Part shown: positions 8,126 to 17,571 of the stretch, in pieces
How the letters are laid out: each line of letters begins with the position of its first letter
Position numbering within the stretch: the stretch's first letter is position 1
Assembly (NCBI GenBank): GCA_016744455.1
Contig: JADGEI010000001.1
Span: 388,504 to 452,503, forward strand
DNA from: Alcanivoracaceae bacterium
Lineage (GTDB): Bacteria; Pseudomonadota; Gammaproteobacteria; Xanthomonadales; Marinicellaceae
Direction of reading: 5' to 3'
DNA: 64,000 nt
Made by a program: the position numbers and the translations under genes
The notes under the pieces: model-generated
What the model was told of the DNA's origin: nothing
Database searches by the model: none
What the model saw: the letters and a program-made list of their open reading frames with translations, nothing else

Positions 8126-8620
8126 ATGATGAACCAATTGAAATTTAGAAATGCACAAAAAGAAGATTTAAATCGGTGTTATGAAATAGAGACTGTTTCT
8201 TATCAAGGAGATGAGGCAGCAAGTAAAGAAAAAATTCTTAAGCGTATCGATGGCTATCCACAGGGGTTTGTAGTCTTGGAAATTAATGGAGAGGTTGCTG
8301 GATTTGTTAATTCAGGGGTTTGTCACCAAGTAGTTTTGTCTGATGAGAATTTTAAGGAATTAATAGGGCATGATGAATCAGGTGGTAATATCGTTATAAT
8401 GTCAGTTGTGGTTCATCCTGATTTTCAAGGAAATGGTTACGCACATATGCTAATGCAAGAATTTATTAAGAAAATGAAAGGCTTAAATAAACAAACAATT
8501 CATTTAATCTGTCAAACAGAATTGATTAAAATGTACAGTAGTCATGGCTTTAGCTATCAAAGACAATCAGACTCAGACCACGGTGGATTATCTTGGCATG
8601 AAATGGTTTTAAAACTATGA
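8126..8620 (+). CDS. GNAT-family N-acetyltransferase
   Basis: A 164-residue single-domain acetyltransferase. The acetyl-CoA motif A is VVVHPDFQGNGYAHMLMQEF, and the C-terminal half ends with a typical MYSSHGF segment. An insertion around residues 75-85 resembles AANAT-like members that have a long loop after the third strand. The substrate is unknown. ATG 8126 follows GACAGAGGT. Its stop overlaps the sdhE start (ATGA), placing it in one transcript with sdhE, ygfX and ispG. Confidence 0.85.
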   Translation: MMNQLKFRNAQKEDLNRCYEIETVSYQGDEAASKEKILKRIDGYPQGFVVLEINGEVAGFVNSGVCHQVVLSDENFKELIGHDESGGNIVIMSVVVHPDFQGNGYAHMLMQEFIKKMKGLNKQTIHLICQTELIKMYSSHGFSYQRQSDSDHGGLSWHEMVLKL

Positions 8621-8856
8621 CTGAGAGACTTAAAAAGGGTTATTTACAATGGCGTTGCAGACGCGGTACTAAGGAACTTGATGTCGTTTTGACGACATTT
8701 TTAGAGGCAAGTTATGAGACTTTATCAGATAGTGAATTGCTTGAGTTTGATGCTTTGCTGAATACACAAGATACTGAGCTTTGGTATTGGATAAGTGGGC
8801 AACAAGTATGTAAGGAGCCGGTTTTACAAACTATAGTTTCAAAGATTAATGCTTAA
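8617..8856 (+). CDS. sdhE: Succinate dehydrogenase FAD assembly factor
   Basis: A 79-residue all-helical protein (SdhE/YgfY/CptB) that helps attach FAD covalently to the succinate dehydrogenase flavoprotein. The family motif RRGxxELD is present as RRGTKELD near residues 15-22, followed by FLEASYETLSDSELLEFD. Length is typical. It overlaps the GNAT gene by four bases and the ygfX gene by eight. Its pairing with ygfX is conserved in gammaproteobacteria. Confidence 0.93.
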   Translation: MTERLKKGYLQWRCRRGTKELDVVLTTFLEASYETLSDSELLEFDALLNTQDTELWYWISGQQVCKEPVLQTIVSKINA

Positions 8857-9232
8857 AATTGGTACAAAACAATGGTTTGACCTTAATATCATTGGCTTGT
8901 ACGTTATTGGGATGATTATGTTGATAGTGCCATTTTATTCCGTCCCTTTTTTTGCAATACTATTGGTTGAAGTTTTTCTGTTAAGTGCTATCTACTTGTT
9001 AAATAAGAAAGTTAGTGATAATAAATTTTTAGAAGTTATTATTAATACTGAAAACCAATGGTTTGTTCGTCAAAAAAATCAAATGATAGCAGTGCAACTA
9101 AAGGATTATTGGTTGCATACAGGTAAAATTTTTATCTGGTTACGTGGTAATAAGAAATCACTATCATTTGTTGTATCACGCCATATAATTGGTGTGGAAA
9201 TGTTTTCACAATTACGATCTAAAATAGTATGA
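8849..9232 (+). CDS. ygfX: YgfX-family membrane protein
   Basis: A 127-residue protein with two adjacent transmembrane helices (about residues 14-52) and a small cytoplasmic domain with spaced Trp residues, the layout of E. coli YgfX (CptA). E. coli YgfX was described as a toxin-like protein acting on cell division and shape, with SdhE as its partner; that role is debated. Identity rests on the position after sdhE, the topology and a WxxQ-to-W-(x)n-LRG pattern. It overlaps sdhE by eight bases and the ispG start by four. Confidence 0.7.
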   Translation: MLKIGTKQWFDLNIIGLYVIGMIMLIVPFYSVPFFAILLVEVFLLSAIYLLNKKVSDNKFLEVIINTENQWFVRQKNQMIAVQLKDYWLHTGKIFIWLRGNKKSLSFVVSRHIIGVEMFSQLRSKIV

Positions 9233-10437
9233 ATCAAAATAAAATTAAACGCGTTCCTGTAACTGTCGGTGATGTTGTGGTGGGAAATGGTGAGGTAGTT
9301 GTACAATCAATGACCAACACAGATACGGCTGATATTCAAAAAACGGTAGAACAAATTTACCAATTATGGCAATCAGGATCGCAATTGGTGCGAATTACTG
9401 TCGATAAAGAAGCGGCAGCAGCAGCAGTTCCAGAGATTATTGATCGGCTTGGGGCGGCAGGTTGTAATGTCCCCGTTATTGGTGACTTTCATTACAATGG
9501 GCATGATTTATTAACAAAATACCCTAATTGTGCAAAAAAATTAGCAAAATACCGCATAAACCCAGGAAATGTAGGGTTCGGCAGAAAAAAAGACGAGCAA
9601 TTTGCACAAATTATCGCAATTGCAATAGCCAATAAAAAGCCAGTTAGAATTGGGGCTAATTGGGGAAGCTTTGATCAAAAACTTTTGGCTAAAATGATGG
9701 ATGAGAACAATAATTCAGAACACCCATTAACAAATGATAAGTTAATGGAAAATGCATTAATCGAGTCAGCTTTGTCCAGTGCTAAACAAGCACAAGCTCT
9801 TGGATTGGCTGCAGATAAAATTATAATTTCCTGTAAGGTTAGCACCGTACAAGCTTTGGTGAGCATTTATCAAATATTAGCTAATTCTTGCAGTTATCCA
9901 TTGCATTTGGGTTTAACCGAAGCAGGGATGGGATCAAAAGGAATTGTAGCTTCAACTGCTGCATTGAGTATTTTATTACAACAAAATATTGGTGATACCA
10001 TACGTATCTCATTAACTCCTGAACCTGGCCAGTCTCGTACACAAGAAGTGATTGTTGCTCAAGAATTGTTGCAATCAATGGGATTAAAATCATTTGCTCC
10101 TATGGTTACGGCTTGCCCAGGGTGTGGTCGTACTACAAGTGAATTTTTTCAAGAGCTAGCAAAAAAAACGACCAATCATATTCGTGATAATATGCCTGAA
10201 TGGCGTTTAAAACATCCCGGAGTTGAAGACATGAGTGTTGCTGTTATGGGCTGTATTGTCAATGGGCCTGGAGAAAGTAAACATGCTGACATTGGTATTT
10301 CATTACCAGGTACGGGGGAAACTCCTACCTCTCCTGTTTTTACCCAAGGAAAAAAATCACATACACTCCGAGGAGAAAATATTGCTGATGAATTTTTGAC
10401 AATTTTAGATGACTTTGTTGCGTCAAATTATAATTAA
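9229..10437 (+). CDS. ispG: 4-hydroxy-3-methylbut-2-enyl-diphosphate synthase
   Basis: IspG (GcpE) catalyses the penultimate step of the MEP isoprenoid pathway with a [4Fe-4S] cluster. It has 402 residues, longer than E. coli's 372 but usual for related proteobacteria. Cluster ligands are Cys296 and Cys299 in ACPGCGRT, and Cys342 in CIVNGPGE. The TIM-barrel N-terminus carries [11 protein letters not shown]. The ATG overlaps the ygfX stop. The pathway also appears here as dxr and its product is used by UppS, both in the large operon starting near 16541. Confidence 0.97.
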   Translation: MNQNKIKRVPVTVGDVVVGNGEVVVQSMTNTDTADIQKTVEQIYQLWQSGSQLVRITVDKEAAAAAVPEIIDRLGAAGCNVPVIGDFHYNGHDLLTKYPNCAKKLAKYRINPGNVGFGRKKDEQFAQIIAIAIANKKPVRIGANWGSFDQKLLAKMMDENNNSEHPLTNDKLMENALIESALSSAKQAQALGLAADKIIISCKVSTVQALVSIYQILANSCSYPLHLGLTEAGMGSKGIVASTAALSILLQQNIGDTIRISLTPEPGQSRTQEVIVAQELLQSMGLKSFAPMVTACPGCGRTTSEFFQELAKKTTNHIRDNMPEWRLKHPGVEDMSVAVMGCIVNGPGESKHADIGISLPGTGETPTSPVFTQGKKSHTLRGENIADEFLTILDDFVASNYN

Positions 10438-10454
10438 ATCATTATTGAATAATT

Positions 10455-11762
10455 ATGAGTAAGCATCAAATAGTAACAAAACAGGTTCTGTTGGATACAA
10501 GCAAGATGTTTATTCTGAACTTGCCTCATTTCATCAAATATTTATTTAGTTGGAAAATCCTCCCGATACTTGGTTTTTTCTCTTTGATATATCTTTTGTT
10601 TCCTATCTCAGTATTGGCTTACATCTTCCTGAATTTGATTGTTTTAATGATGGTTTATAAATTTGCTTTTGATGTATTAGCAGACACGGCAAGGGGTAAT
10701 ATGACTCCTAATGTTAGACAAAATTATTTAGTAACTAATGCTATTGCTATCAAAGTGGCGTTTATTGCTTTAATCATAGAAGGGTCATTGATGTTGTTAG
10801 ATAAGAATGGATTTGATGCACAAATTAAATACTATTTTGTTGCATTTATGGCATTTGTTACACCTGCTATTTATATGTGCTTAGCCTTAACCAATTCACT
10901 ATTTATTGCCTTAAATCCGATTAAATTGTTTCATGTCATTAAAATAACTCATCTATCATACTTTTTGTTTGTTGGATTCTGGTTATCGACAATTTCTTTA
11001 CATGAGTTGTTGATAAACCCTTTTATTTTCGAAAGGCTTCCAGTTTTTCTTAATGGCGTTGTTTCAAGTTTTATAGAATATGCTTTTTTAATTCTTAATT
11101 TTCAAATTATGGGTTATATCGTCTTTCAAAAAAGGCATGAGTTTGATTTGCCATCGCTTGGTTTTGAAACGATTGTAAATGATAGTGTTGTTATTGAAAA
11201 AATTGTTGTCAATCCAATTTATCAACGAATCAATATGTTGTTATCTGATGATCAAGCAGATTTGGCTTTGGCTATGATTAGTGAGCTGCAAAAAGAAGGC
11301 GATCACAGTTCTGAATTACAAGAGTTGTACAAAAAAGCCATGGAAAGAAAGCTGTATACGCCAACAAATATGGATGTTGCAACTAAAGTTCATCGTTGGC
11401 TTTTGAATAATGAGATAAGCCGGGCATTTAAGATGGTGATTAGTCACTTGGATGATGGTAAAGACTTTGTCGAAGAATCGCCTGATGACATTAATTGGTT
11501 AATTAAATATGCTATGCAAAGTAATAAAACAATCTATATTCCGATTTTACTTAAGGATTTTCATATTAAATACCCTTATCATGCAGATATTGTACCAAAT
11601 TATTTTATTCTAGCTAAGTTGTTATATGAAAATAGGGATACTCGTGATAAATCAAAAGACATGCTAAAAAACTTAATTGAAAAATACCCATTAGATGCTC
11701 ATATGTCAGAAATTAAATCATGGTATAAAGGTGTTAAACTCATGTCAGAGAAAATAACTTAA
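10455..11762 (+). CDS. Uncharacterised membrane protein with helical-repeat C-terminus
   Basis: A 435-residue protein I do not recognise by name. The first 230 or so residues contain about six hydrophobic segments. The C-terminal 200 residues are soluble, helical and look TPR-like (LSDDQADLALAMISELQKEG, then LYKKAMERKLYTPT and further helix pairs). It lies between ispG and an ABC exporter with gaps of 17 and 11 bases, so it is probably co-transcribed with both. Similar two-part proteins occur in Xanthomonadales, but that comparison is from memory. A role in the envelope is only an inference. Confidence 0.75.
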   Translation: MSKHQIVTKQVLLDTSKMFILNLPHFIKYLFSWKILPILGFFSLIYLLFPISVLAYIFLNLIVLMMVYKFAFDVLADTARGNMTPNVRQNYLVTNAIAIKVAFIALIIEGSLMLLDKNGFDAQIKYYFVAFMAFVTPAIYMCLALTNSLFIALNPIKLFHVIKITHLSYFLFVGFWLSTISLHELLINPFIFERLPVFLNGVVSSFIEYAFLILNFQIMGYIVFQKRHEFDLPSLGFETIVNDSVVIEKIVVNPIYQRINMLLSDDQADLALAMISELQKEGDHSSELQELYKKAMERKLYTPTNMDVATKVHRWLLNNEISRAFKMVISHLDDGKDFVEESPDDINWLIKYAMQSNKTIYIPILLKDFHIKYPYHADIVPNYFILAKLLYENRDTRDKSKDMLKNLIEKYPLDAHMSEIKSWYKGVKLMSEKIT

Positions 11763-11773
11763 TAAAAAATTTT

Positions 11774-13537
11774 ATGGCCACAATGAATAAAAAAAATGAT
11801 GCAAGCCAACTCGCTTTAATTTGGCCTTTAGTTTTGCCTTATAAAAAGCAAATAGCCCTAGCGTTACTGTTGTTGGCACTTGCAGCAGCTGCAAATTTAA
11901 CACTGCCTGTGGCATTTAAACAAATGATTGATTTAGGTTTTTCAGCTGAAAATCATGAACGACTATCACACTATTTTATAGTAGTATTTGTGGTCGCTAC
12001 CTTGATGGTATTATTCGCGGCATTGCGGTATTACTGGGTGTCATGGATAGGTCAAAAAGTTGTTACAGATTTACGTAAGAAAGTCTATACACAAGTGCTG
12101 AAGCAATCACATGAATTTTTTGAGCGAACTAAAACAGGTGAAATTTTATCTCGAATCAATACCGATACTACTTTGGTTGAAACGGTAGTAGGCAGTACTT
12201 TTTCTATTGCCTTGCGTAGTAGTGTAACGCTTATCGGCGCTAGCATAATGTTATTTGTAACTAGCCCAAAACTGGCGGGAATGATTGCCTTGATGCTTCC
12301 TGTAATAGTATTGCCAATAATTATCACAGGGAGAAAAATTCGCAAACTATCTAAACTAGAGCAAGATAGAATAGCAGATTCTTCAGCCTTGGCTACAGAA
12401 ACTATCAATGCCATGAATGTTGTGCAAGCATATGCACAAGAAGCAAAAGAAAACAAAAAGTTTTATTCTGCTATAAATAGGGCGTTTTCTGCATCAATTG
12501 CCTCTATCCGTATGGGGTCAATTCTTTCATTGTTGGTAGGGTTTATTGTTTTCACTAGTATTATCTTCGTTTTATGGTTGGGTGCTAGAGATGTTATCTC
12601 TGGCGAAATGAGCGCTGGAACTTTAAGTCAATTTGTCATGTATTCAATAATGGCAGCTACTACCATGGGAGCTTTGAGTGGGGTCTGGGGAGAATTAAAA
12701 AAAGCTTCTGGTGCCTTGGAACGGATCACCGAACTAATGAATACCAAACCTGAAATTGTGAACAGCGACAATCCGTTGAAGTTAGAGAAAAATATTAGAG
12801 GTGAGATAGAATTTGCCGATGTAACTTTTGCGTACCCAAGCCGTCTCGATGTCAATGTATTAGAAGACATTAATATAAAAATCAAGGCAGGAGAAACTAT
12901 TGCTTTAGTAGGCCCTTCAGGCGCGGGAAAATCTACTTTGTTTCAATTGCTTATGCGTTTTTATCAACCTCAATCAGGAAAAGTACTATTTGATGGTATC
13001 AATATTAATCAGTTGAATATGAAGGAATTACGCCAACAATTTTCATTAGTCGCACAAGATGTTACCGTGTTTTCATCTACAGCGTTTGAAAATATTGCCT
13101 ATGGACTTAATCAGGTTACTGAAAAAAAGATTAAATCTGCTGCAAAAATTGCCCATGCTGATCAATTTATCCAGCAATTGGAAGGGCAGTATGAAACGTA
13201 CCTAGGTGAGCGTGGTATTCGTTTATCTGGAGGGCAAGCTCAGCGGCTATCAATTGCTAGAGCTATAGCGGCAGAACCAGTTGTGTTGTTGTTGGATGAA
13301 GCAACCAGCGCTTTAGATGCTGAAAATGAACGATTAGTACAAGATGCTTTAAATGGGATTATGAAAAATCGTACAACACTTGTTATTGCTCATCGTTTGG
13401 CAACTATTCGACAAGCTGATAGTATTGTGGTCATGGATGAAGGCAGGGTTGTTGCTCAAGGTAAACACGATGATTTGCTAAAAAATAGTGAGCTATATTC
13501 CAAACTAGCCAAACTACAATTTGTTAATCACGCCTAA
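11774..13537 (+). CDS. MsbA-related ABC exporter (fused permease and ATPase)
   Basis: A 587-residue half-transporter with an N-terminal six-helix transmembrane domain (about 20-320) and a C-terminal ATPase. Walker A is GPSGAGKS (380-387), the signature is LSGGQAQR (484-491), and Walker B is VVLLLDEATSALD (503-515), followed by the switch histidine in IAHRLAT. It would work as a homodimer in the inner membrane. It resembles the MsbA-related branch rather than MsbA itself, and no lpxK is adjacent. The substrate is unknown; lipid or drug export is possible. Confidence 0.88.
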   Translation: MATMNKKNDASQLALIWPLVLPYKKQIALALLLLALAAAANLTLPVAFKQMIDLGFSAENHERLSHYFIVVFVVATLMVLFAALRYYWVSWIGQKVVTDLRKKVYTQVLKQSHEFFERTKTGEILSRINTDTTLVETVVGSTFSIALRSSVTLIGASIMLFVTSPKLAGMIALMLPVIVLPIIITGRKIRKLSKLEQDRIADSSALATETINAMNVVQAYAQEAKENKKFYSAINRAFSASIASIRMGSILSLLVGFIVFTSIIFVLWLGARDVISGEMSAGTLSQFVMYSIMAATTMGALSGVWGELKKASGALERITELMNTKPEIVNSDNPLKLEKNIRGEIEFADVTFAYPSRLDVNVLEDINIKIKAGETIALVGPSGAGKSTLFQLLMRFYQPQSGKVLFDGININQLNMKELRQQFSLVAQDVTVFSSTAFENIAYGLNQVTEKKIKSAAKIAHADQFIQQLEGQYETYLGERGIRLSGGQAQRLSIARAIAAEPVVLLLDEATSALDAENERLVQDALNGIMKNRTTLVIAHRLATIRQADSIVVMDEGRVVAQGKHDDLLKNSELYSKLAKLQFVNHA

Positions 13538-13563
13538 TGGTTCATTGGAATATCTATAAATCA

Positions 13564-13593
13564 TTGAATGATCCAAGTATCCTTAAGTATAAT
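13564..13593 (+). promoter_or_regulatory. Putative uvrC promoter
   Basis: TTGAAT (13564-13569), an 18-base spacer and a perfect TATAAT (13588-13593). Transcription would begin near 13600, about 20 bases before the uvrC ATG chosen here. Confidence 0.6.
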
Positions 13594-13619
13594 GGTGTTA
13601 CTTGACTAACTATGAAAAC

Positions 13620-15431
13620 ATGAGTTTCAACGGTAAAGGCTTTGCTAAACACCTACCTCTTAAACCTGGTATTTATCAGATGTTTAATAGTGAAAATCAG
13701 GTTATTTATGTGGGTAAGGCGTTAAATTTAAAGAATAGAGTCACTAGTTATTTTGTAGGCAAGGCACAGGACACTAAAACCATGTCTTTGGTAGCAAATG
13801 TGTTTTCAATGGAGTTTAGTATCACTCGTACCGAAGGTGAGGCGCTCATTCTAGAGAATCAATTAATAAAACAACATAAACCAAAGTACAATATTTTATT
13901 AAAAGATGGAAAAAGTTATCCATATATTTATTGTTCAGAAAACCAAGATGACTTTCCACGTCTAGAGTTTAGGCGTGGTGCAAGAAACAATAAAGGACGA
14001 TACTTTGGCCCATTTCCAAGTGCTCAAGCAGTAAGGCATACACTCAACCATCTGCAAAAGTTATTTAAAATTAGACAGTGTAATAATAATACCTATAACA
14101 ACCGTTCTCGCCCTTGTTTGCAATACCAAATAAACAGGTGCTCGGCTCCTTGTGTTGGAAAAATTTCAACGAAAGAATATGGTGCCCAGTTGCATTATAC
14201 CTATGAGTTTTTAGCTGGAAAATCAAATCAGGTTGTAGAAGAGTTGGTTAAGGAGATGAACCTTAATTCAAAACAATTGAATTTTGAAAAGGCAGCAGAT
14301 ATACGTGATCAAATTAAAGAATTGCAAGTTATACAGTCCCAACAAGTGGTTGAGTCAAATAGTAATCAAAACCTCGATATTTTTAGTGTCTCCCATGAAT
14401 TGGGGCTATACATTGTTACATTGTGTGCTGTACGTGGAGGGCGGGTCTTAGGTCATAGAAGTTTTTATCCAAGAGCATTGGTTGACAGTTTGAATAAAGA
14501 GGTGCTTAGCGCTTTTGTTACGCAATATTATCAGGATAAACCTGTACCTGAGATAATACTCTTAAATAAATCCCTTGACGACAGGCTTTTGATTGAATCA
14601 GCTTTGTCGCAAATTGCTGAAAGCAGCGTAAAAATAATCAGTAAGCCCCGTGGCAAAAGAAAAAAAATGTTAGAGTTAAACAATGCTAACATGAATAGTG
14701 CTCTAGAATTGTATGTAGCTAAAAAAGCCAATTGGCAACATAAATGGCAAACATGGGTTACAGAAGTTGGGTTTAGTAAAGTGCCTAATCGGGTAGAGTG
14801 TTTTGATATTTCACATGTGTTCGGTGAAAAAACGAGAGCATCTTGTGTGGTTTTCGATGTGACAGGTGTTAAGAAAAACATGTACAGAAATTATAAAATA
14901 GTGGGTATTACTAATGGCGATGATTATGCTGCAATGCGTCAGGTAATCTCAAAACGTTTAGAATCTATAAAAAAACACAATTACGATCTACCAAATATAC
15001 TTTTAATTGATGGTGGAAAAGGGCAGGCAAATCAAGCTCTAAAAATACTACAAGAACATAAAATTGAGGGTGTTGAAATAGTCGGAATTGCAAAGGATGA
15101 AAATCGAAAAGCAGGAGAGGAACGATTATTTGTGATGAGTAGAAATATTATGATTAAGCCTGAATCAAATTCTTTATTGTCGCATATGACACAACATATT
15201 AGGGATGAAGCGCATCGGTTTGCCATAACAGGTCACCGTAAAGCTCTGGCTAAATCTCGAAAAAAATCATTGTTGGAAGGAATAGATGGAATAGGAGAAA
15301 AACGTCGCCTTACATTGTTACAGCATTTTGGAGGTTTACAAGGGTTGAAAAAAGCGGGTATTGAAGAAATTGCAAAGCTGAAAGGCATAAGCAAAGAAAT
15401 TGCAAAACGCTTGTATGAACACTTACATTAA
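13620..15431 (+). CDS. uvrC: Excinuclease ABC subunit C
   Basis: UvrC makes both incisions in nucleotide excision repair. It has 603 residues from ATG 13620 (E. coli 610). Domain order: GIY-YIG nuclease near 15-95 (PGIYQMF and VIYVGKA), the Cys-rich region with RPCLQYQINRCSAPC, the UVR domain (NFEKAADIRDQI), the RNase H-like C-terminal nuclease (RVECFDISH, IDGGKGQ), and a helix-hairpin-helix tail (GIDGIGEKRR). TTG 13602 would add six residues but lies at the predicted transcription start; ATG 13620 aligns with the E. coli N-terminus. Neither has a clear Shine-Dalgarno sequence. pgsA is not adjacent. Confidence 0.95.
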   Translation: MSFNGKGFAKHLPLKPGIYQMFNSENQVIYVGKALNLKNRVTSYFVGKAQDTKTMSLVANVFSMEFSITRTEGEALILENQLIKQHKPKYNILLKDGKSYPYIYCSENQDDFPRLEFRRGARNNKGRYFGPFPSAQAVRHTLNHLQKLFKIRQCNNNTYNNRSRPCLQYQINRCSAPCVGKISTKEYGAQLHYTYEFLAGKSNQVVEELVKEMNLNSKQLNFEKAADIRDQIKELQVIQSQQVVESNSNQNLDIFSVSHELGLYIVTLCAVRGGRVLGHRSFYPRALVDSLNKEVLSAFVTQYYQDKPVPEIILLNKSLDDRLLIESALSQIAESSVKIISKPRGKRKKMLELNNANMNSALELYVAKKANWQHKWQTWVTEVGFSKVPNRVECFDISHVFGEKTRASCVVFDVTGVKKNMYRNYKIVGITNGDDYAAMRQVISKRLESIKKHNYDLPNILLIDGGKGQANQALKILQEHKIEGVEIVGIAKDENRKAGEERLFVMSRNIMIKPESNSLLSHMTQHIRDEAHRFAITGHRKALAKSRKKSLLEGIDGIGEKRRLTLLQHFGGLQGLKKAGIEEIAKLKGISKEIAKRLYEHLH

Positions 15432-15469
15432 TTTGTTATAATGCTGCAAATTAAGTAATGAGGAATAAA

Positions 15470-16360
15470 ATGACAAAAATTGCATTTATCGGTCTAGGTA
15501 ATATGGGCGGCCCAATGGCAGCAAATTTAATTAAGGCTGGGCATGATTTAACAGTGTATGATTTAAATAAAGAAGTTGTTCAAAAAGCTGTTGAAGTTGG
15601 TGCGAACTCTGCAAACTCAGCTGTGTCAGCCTTGGAGGGAGCGAATATTGTTATTTCTATGTTGCCTAATGGTTCTATCGTTAAATCATTATTTACTGGA
15701 AAAAATGGTTTGATTAACCATTTAGGTGAAGATGTCTTAGTCATTGATAGCTCCACCATTGCGGCAGATGATGCTCGCTTTGTCGCACAGGCTTGTAAAG
15801 CAAATGGCATAAGCATGGTTGATGCACCAGTTTCTGGCGGTACAGCCGCTGCTATTGCAGGTACACTGACATTCATTTGTGGAGGCGAATCAGAGGACTA
15901 TGAAAAAGCCAAGCCAATACTCGAAGCAATGGGTAAAAATATTTTTCATGCAGGCAGTTCTGGAGCAGGACAAGTCGCTAAAATTTGTAACAATATGCTC
16001 TTGGCTGTCCATATGATTGGTACGGCAGAAGCCTTAAATATGGGAACTAGGCAAGGATTGGATGCTGGAGTGTTATCAGAAATCATGAAAGCATCTTCAG
16101 GCAATAATTGGTCATTACAAGTATACAATCCTTTTCCTGATGTAATGCCAAACGTGCCATCGAGTAATAATTATAATGGCGGTTTTATGGTTAATTTAAT
16201 GAGTAAAGATTTAGGCTTGGCACAAGAGCTAGCAAGTAAATCTAAAAGCCCAATACCGTTAGGATCGGCAGCAGCTCAATTATATGAGTTACATAAGTAC
16301 AACGGGAAAGGCGATAAAGATTTTTCAAGTATTTTAGAAATGCTAAAAGAAAACACTTAA
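15470..16360 (+). CDS. mmsB: 3-hydroxyisobutyrate dehydrogenase
   Basis: A 296-residue NAD-dependent beta-hydroxyacid dehydrogenase, likely oxidising 3-hydroxyisobutyrate to methylmalonate semialdehyde in valine breakdown. Visible motifs are the Rossmann start FIGLGNMGGPMAANL, the substrate-binding DAPVSGGTAAA, catalytic Lys in GAGQVAKICNN, and the NWSLQVYNPFPDVMP region typical of this enzyme over the related tartronate semialdehyde reductase. ATG 15470, preceded by TGAGGA, is preferred to ATG 15458. No other valine-degradation genes (mmsA, acyl-CoA dehydrogenase) are in the window, so it stands alone. TATAAT at 15437-15442 may be its -10 box. Confidence 0.9.
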   Translation: MTKIAFIGLGNMGGPMAANLIKAGHDLTVYDLNKEVVQKAVEVGANSANSAVSALEGANIVISMLPNGSIVKSLFTGKNGLINHLGEDVLVIDSSTIAADDARFVAQACKANGISMVDAPVSGGTAAAIAGTLTFICGGESEDYEKAKPILEAMGKNIFHAGSSGAGQVAKICNNMLLAVHMIGTAEALNMGTRQGLDAGVLSEIMKASSGNNWSLQVYNPFPDVMPNVPSSNNYNGGFMVNLMSKDLGLAQELASKSKSPIPLGSAAAQLYELHKYNGKGDKDFSSILEMLKENT

Positions 16361-16373
16361 ATAAGCTATTAAC

Positions 16374-16402
16374 TTGTTGTAGGTGTGTTAATCAAGTATA
16401 AT
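16374..16402 (+). promoter_or_regulatory. Promoter of the rpsB operon
   Basis: TTGTTG (16374-16379), a 17-base spacer and TATAAT (16397-16402), followed by a GC-rich CGCGCCGC block. The leader before rpsB is about 130 bases and contains repeated GGT/TTG-rich motifs; gammaproteobacterial rpsB leaders are known to bind S2 for autoregulation, which is inferred here. Confidence 0.65.
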
Positions 16403-16540
16403 CGCGCCGCTTTCTGTAATATGAAAGTAAATTCTGTATCATGCTAAATGAATTAACTGGGTGCTGGTCTTAAATATTTGACTGGTTGTTGTTCAAGCAT
16501 GTTGCTTTGTTAATAACCCTTAAATCAAAGGAAAACTACA

Positions 16541-17455
16541 ATGGCTAATATTAGCGTAAAACAGCTGCTGGGCGCTGGTGTTCATTTCGGACACAATACC
16601 AGATACTGGAATCCAAAAATGGATCAATACATTTTTGGTACTAAAAACAAAATTCATATCATCGATTTATCTCAAACAGAAAAATTAATGCAAGATGCTT
16701 TAAACTACTTAAGCTCTTTGGCGTCAAGACGTGGTAAAGTTTTATTTGTAGGTACTAAACGTGCGGCAAGTAAAGTGATGAAACAAGAAGCGATTAGATG
16801 TGGTATGCCGTATGTCACTAATCGTTGGTTAGGCGGTATGATGACTAACTATAAAACAGTTAAACAATCAATTAAACGTATCCGTGACATCGAAGCAATG
16901 AAAGAAGATGGTCGTATGGAGAGACTTATCAAAAAGGAACAGCTTAAGCATGAAAGAGAGTTGATTAAGTTGGAAAAATCGTTAGGTGGGATTAAAGACT
17001 TAGCAGGCGTTCCAGATGCAATGTTTATTGTTGATACTCAACATGAGTCAATTGCAATTAAAGAAGCAAAGACCCTAGGTATTCCAGTTATTGCTATAGT
17101 CGATACAAATAATTCATTTGAAAATGTTGATTATATTATTCCGGGTAATGATGATGCTATGAAAGCTATTAATTTGTACTCAGCTACTGTTGCAGATGCC
17201 ATTCTTGAAGGCCGTGCATCAATGCCTTCACCTGCTGATGCAGAGAAAATAAAAAAAGAAGCAACTGAAAAGAAAGCCAAAGAAGTAAAAAAAGAAGAAC
17301 CAGTGAAGGAAGAAACTGTAACTGAAGAGAAAGCTAAAGTTGCCGAAGATACAGAAAAAGAAGTGGTAAAGAAAAAAGTAGCTAAAAAAACGACTAAAAA
17401 GAAAGTAGCAAAGAAAAAAGTAACAAAAAAGAAAGTAGCTAAAAAAGAAGATTAA
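16541..17455 (+). CDS. rpsB: 30S ribosomal protein S2 with long basic C-terminal tail
   Basis: S2 sits on the back of the 30S subunit. The N-terminus (LLGAGVHFGHNTRYWNPKM) and core (NRWLGGMMTNYKT, GVPDAMFIVDTQHE) are standard. The protein has 304 residues, against 241 in E. coli. The extra tail, from about residue 230, is almost entirely Lys, Glu, Val, Ala and Thr. It starts with mixed Lys/Glu segments and ends with several copies of a KKKVAKK-like unit that resembles histone H1-type tails. ATG 16541 follows AAAGGAAAA. It is the first gene of the block leading to dnaE. Confidence 0.97.
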   Translation: MANISVKQLLGAGVHFGHNTRYWNPKMDQYIFGTKNKIHIIDLSQTEKLMQDALNYLSSLASRRGKVLFVGTKRAASKVMKQEAIRCGMPYVTNRWLGGMMTNYKTVKQSIKRIRDIEAMKEDGRMERLIKKEQLKHERELIKLEKSLGGIKDLAGVPDAMFIVDTQHESIAIKEAKTLGIPVIAIVDTNNSFENVDYIIPGNDDAMKAINLYSATVADAILEGRASMPSPADAEKIKKEATEKKAKEVKKEEPVKEETVTEEKAKVAEDTEKEVVKKKVAKKTTKKKVAKKKVTKKKVAKKED

Positions 17456-17481
17456 ATTCATCCAATGAATTTATAATTATT

Positions 17482-17513
17482 CGAACGTGTTCTTTAAAAT
17501 ACACGTTCGTTTT
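17482..17513 (+). terminator. Weak terminator or attenuator between rpsB and tsf
   Basis: A perfect 9-bp stem, CGAACGTGT (17482-17490) and ACACGTTCG (17501-17509), with a 10-base loop and a run of only four T. A second hairpin, ACGAGA/TCTCGT at 17538-17552, lies just before tsf. Partial termination or RNA processing would set the S2 to EF-Ts ratio. Confidence 0.55.
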
Positions 17514-17571
17514 AAAACACAATTTTATTTAACAAGTACGAGATTTTCTCGTTAAACATGAGGACTTAAAC

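Noticed and set aside
17228..17461. Open frame antisense to the rpsB 3' end
   Set aside because: Composition (mostly Phe, Leu, Tyr, Ser) is the reverse complement of the Lys-rich S2 tail.
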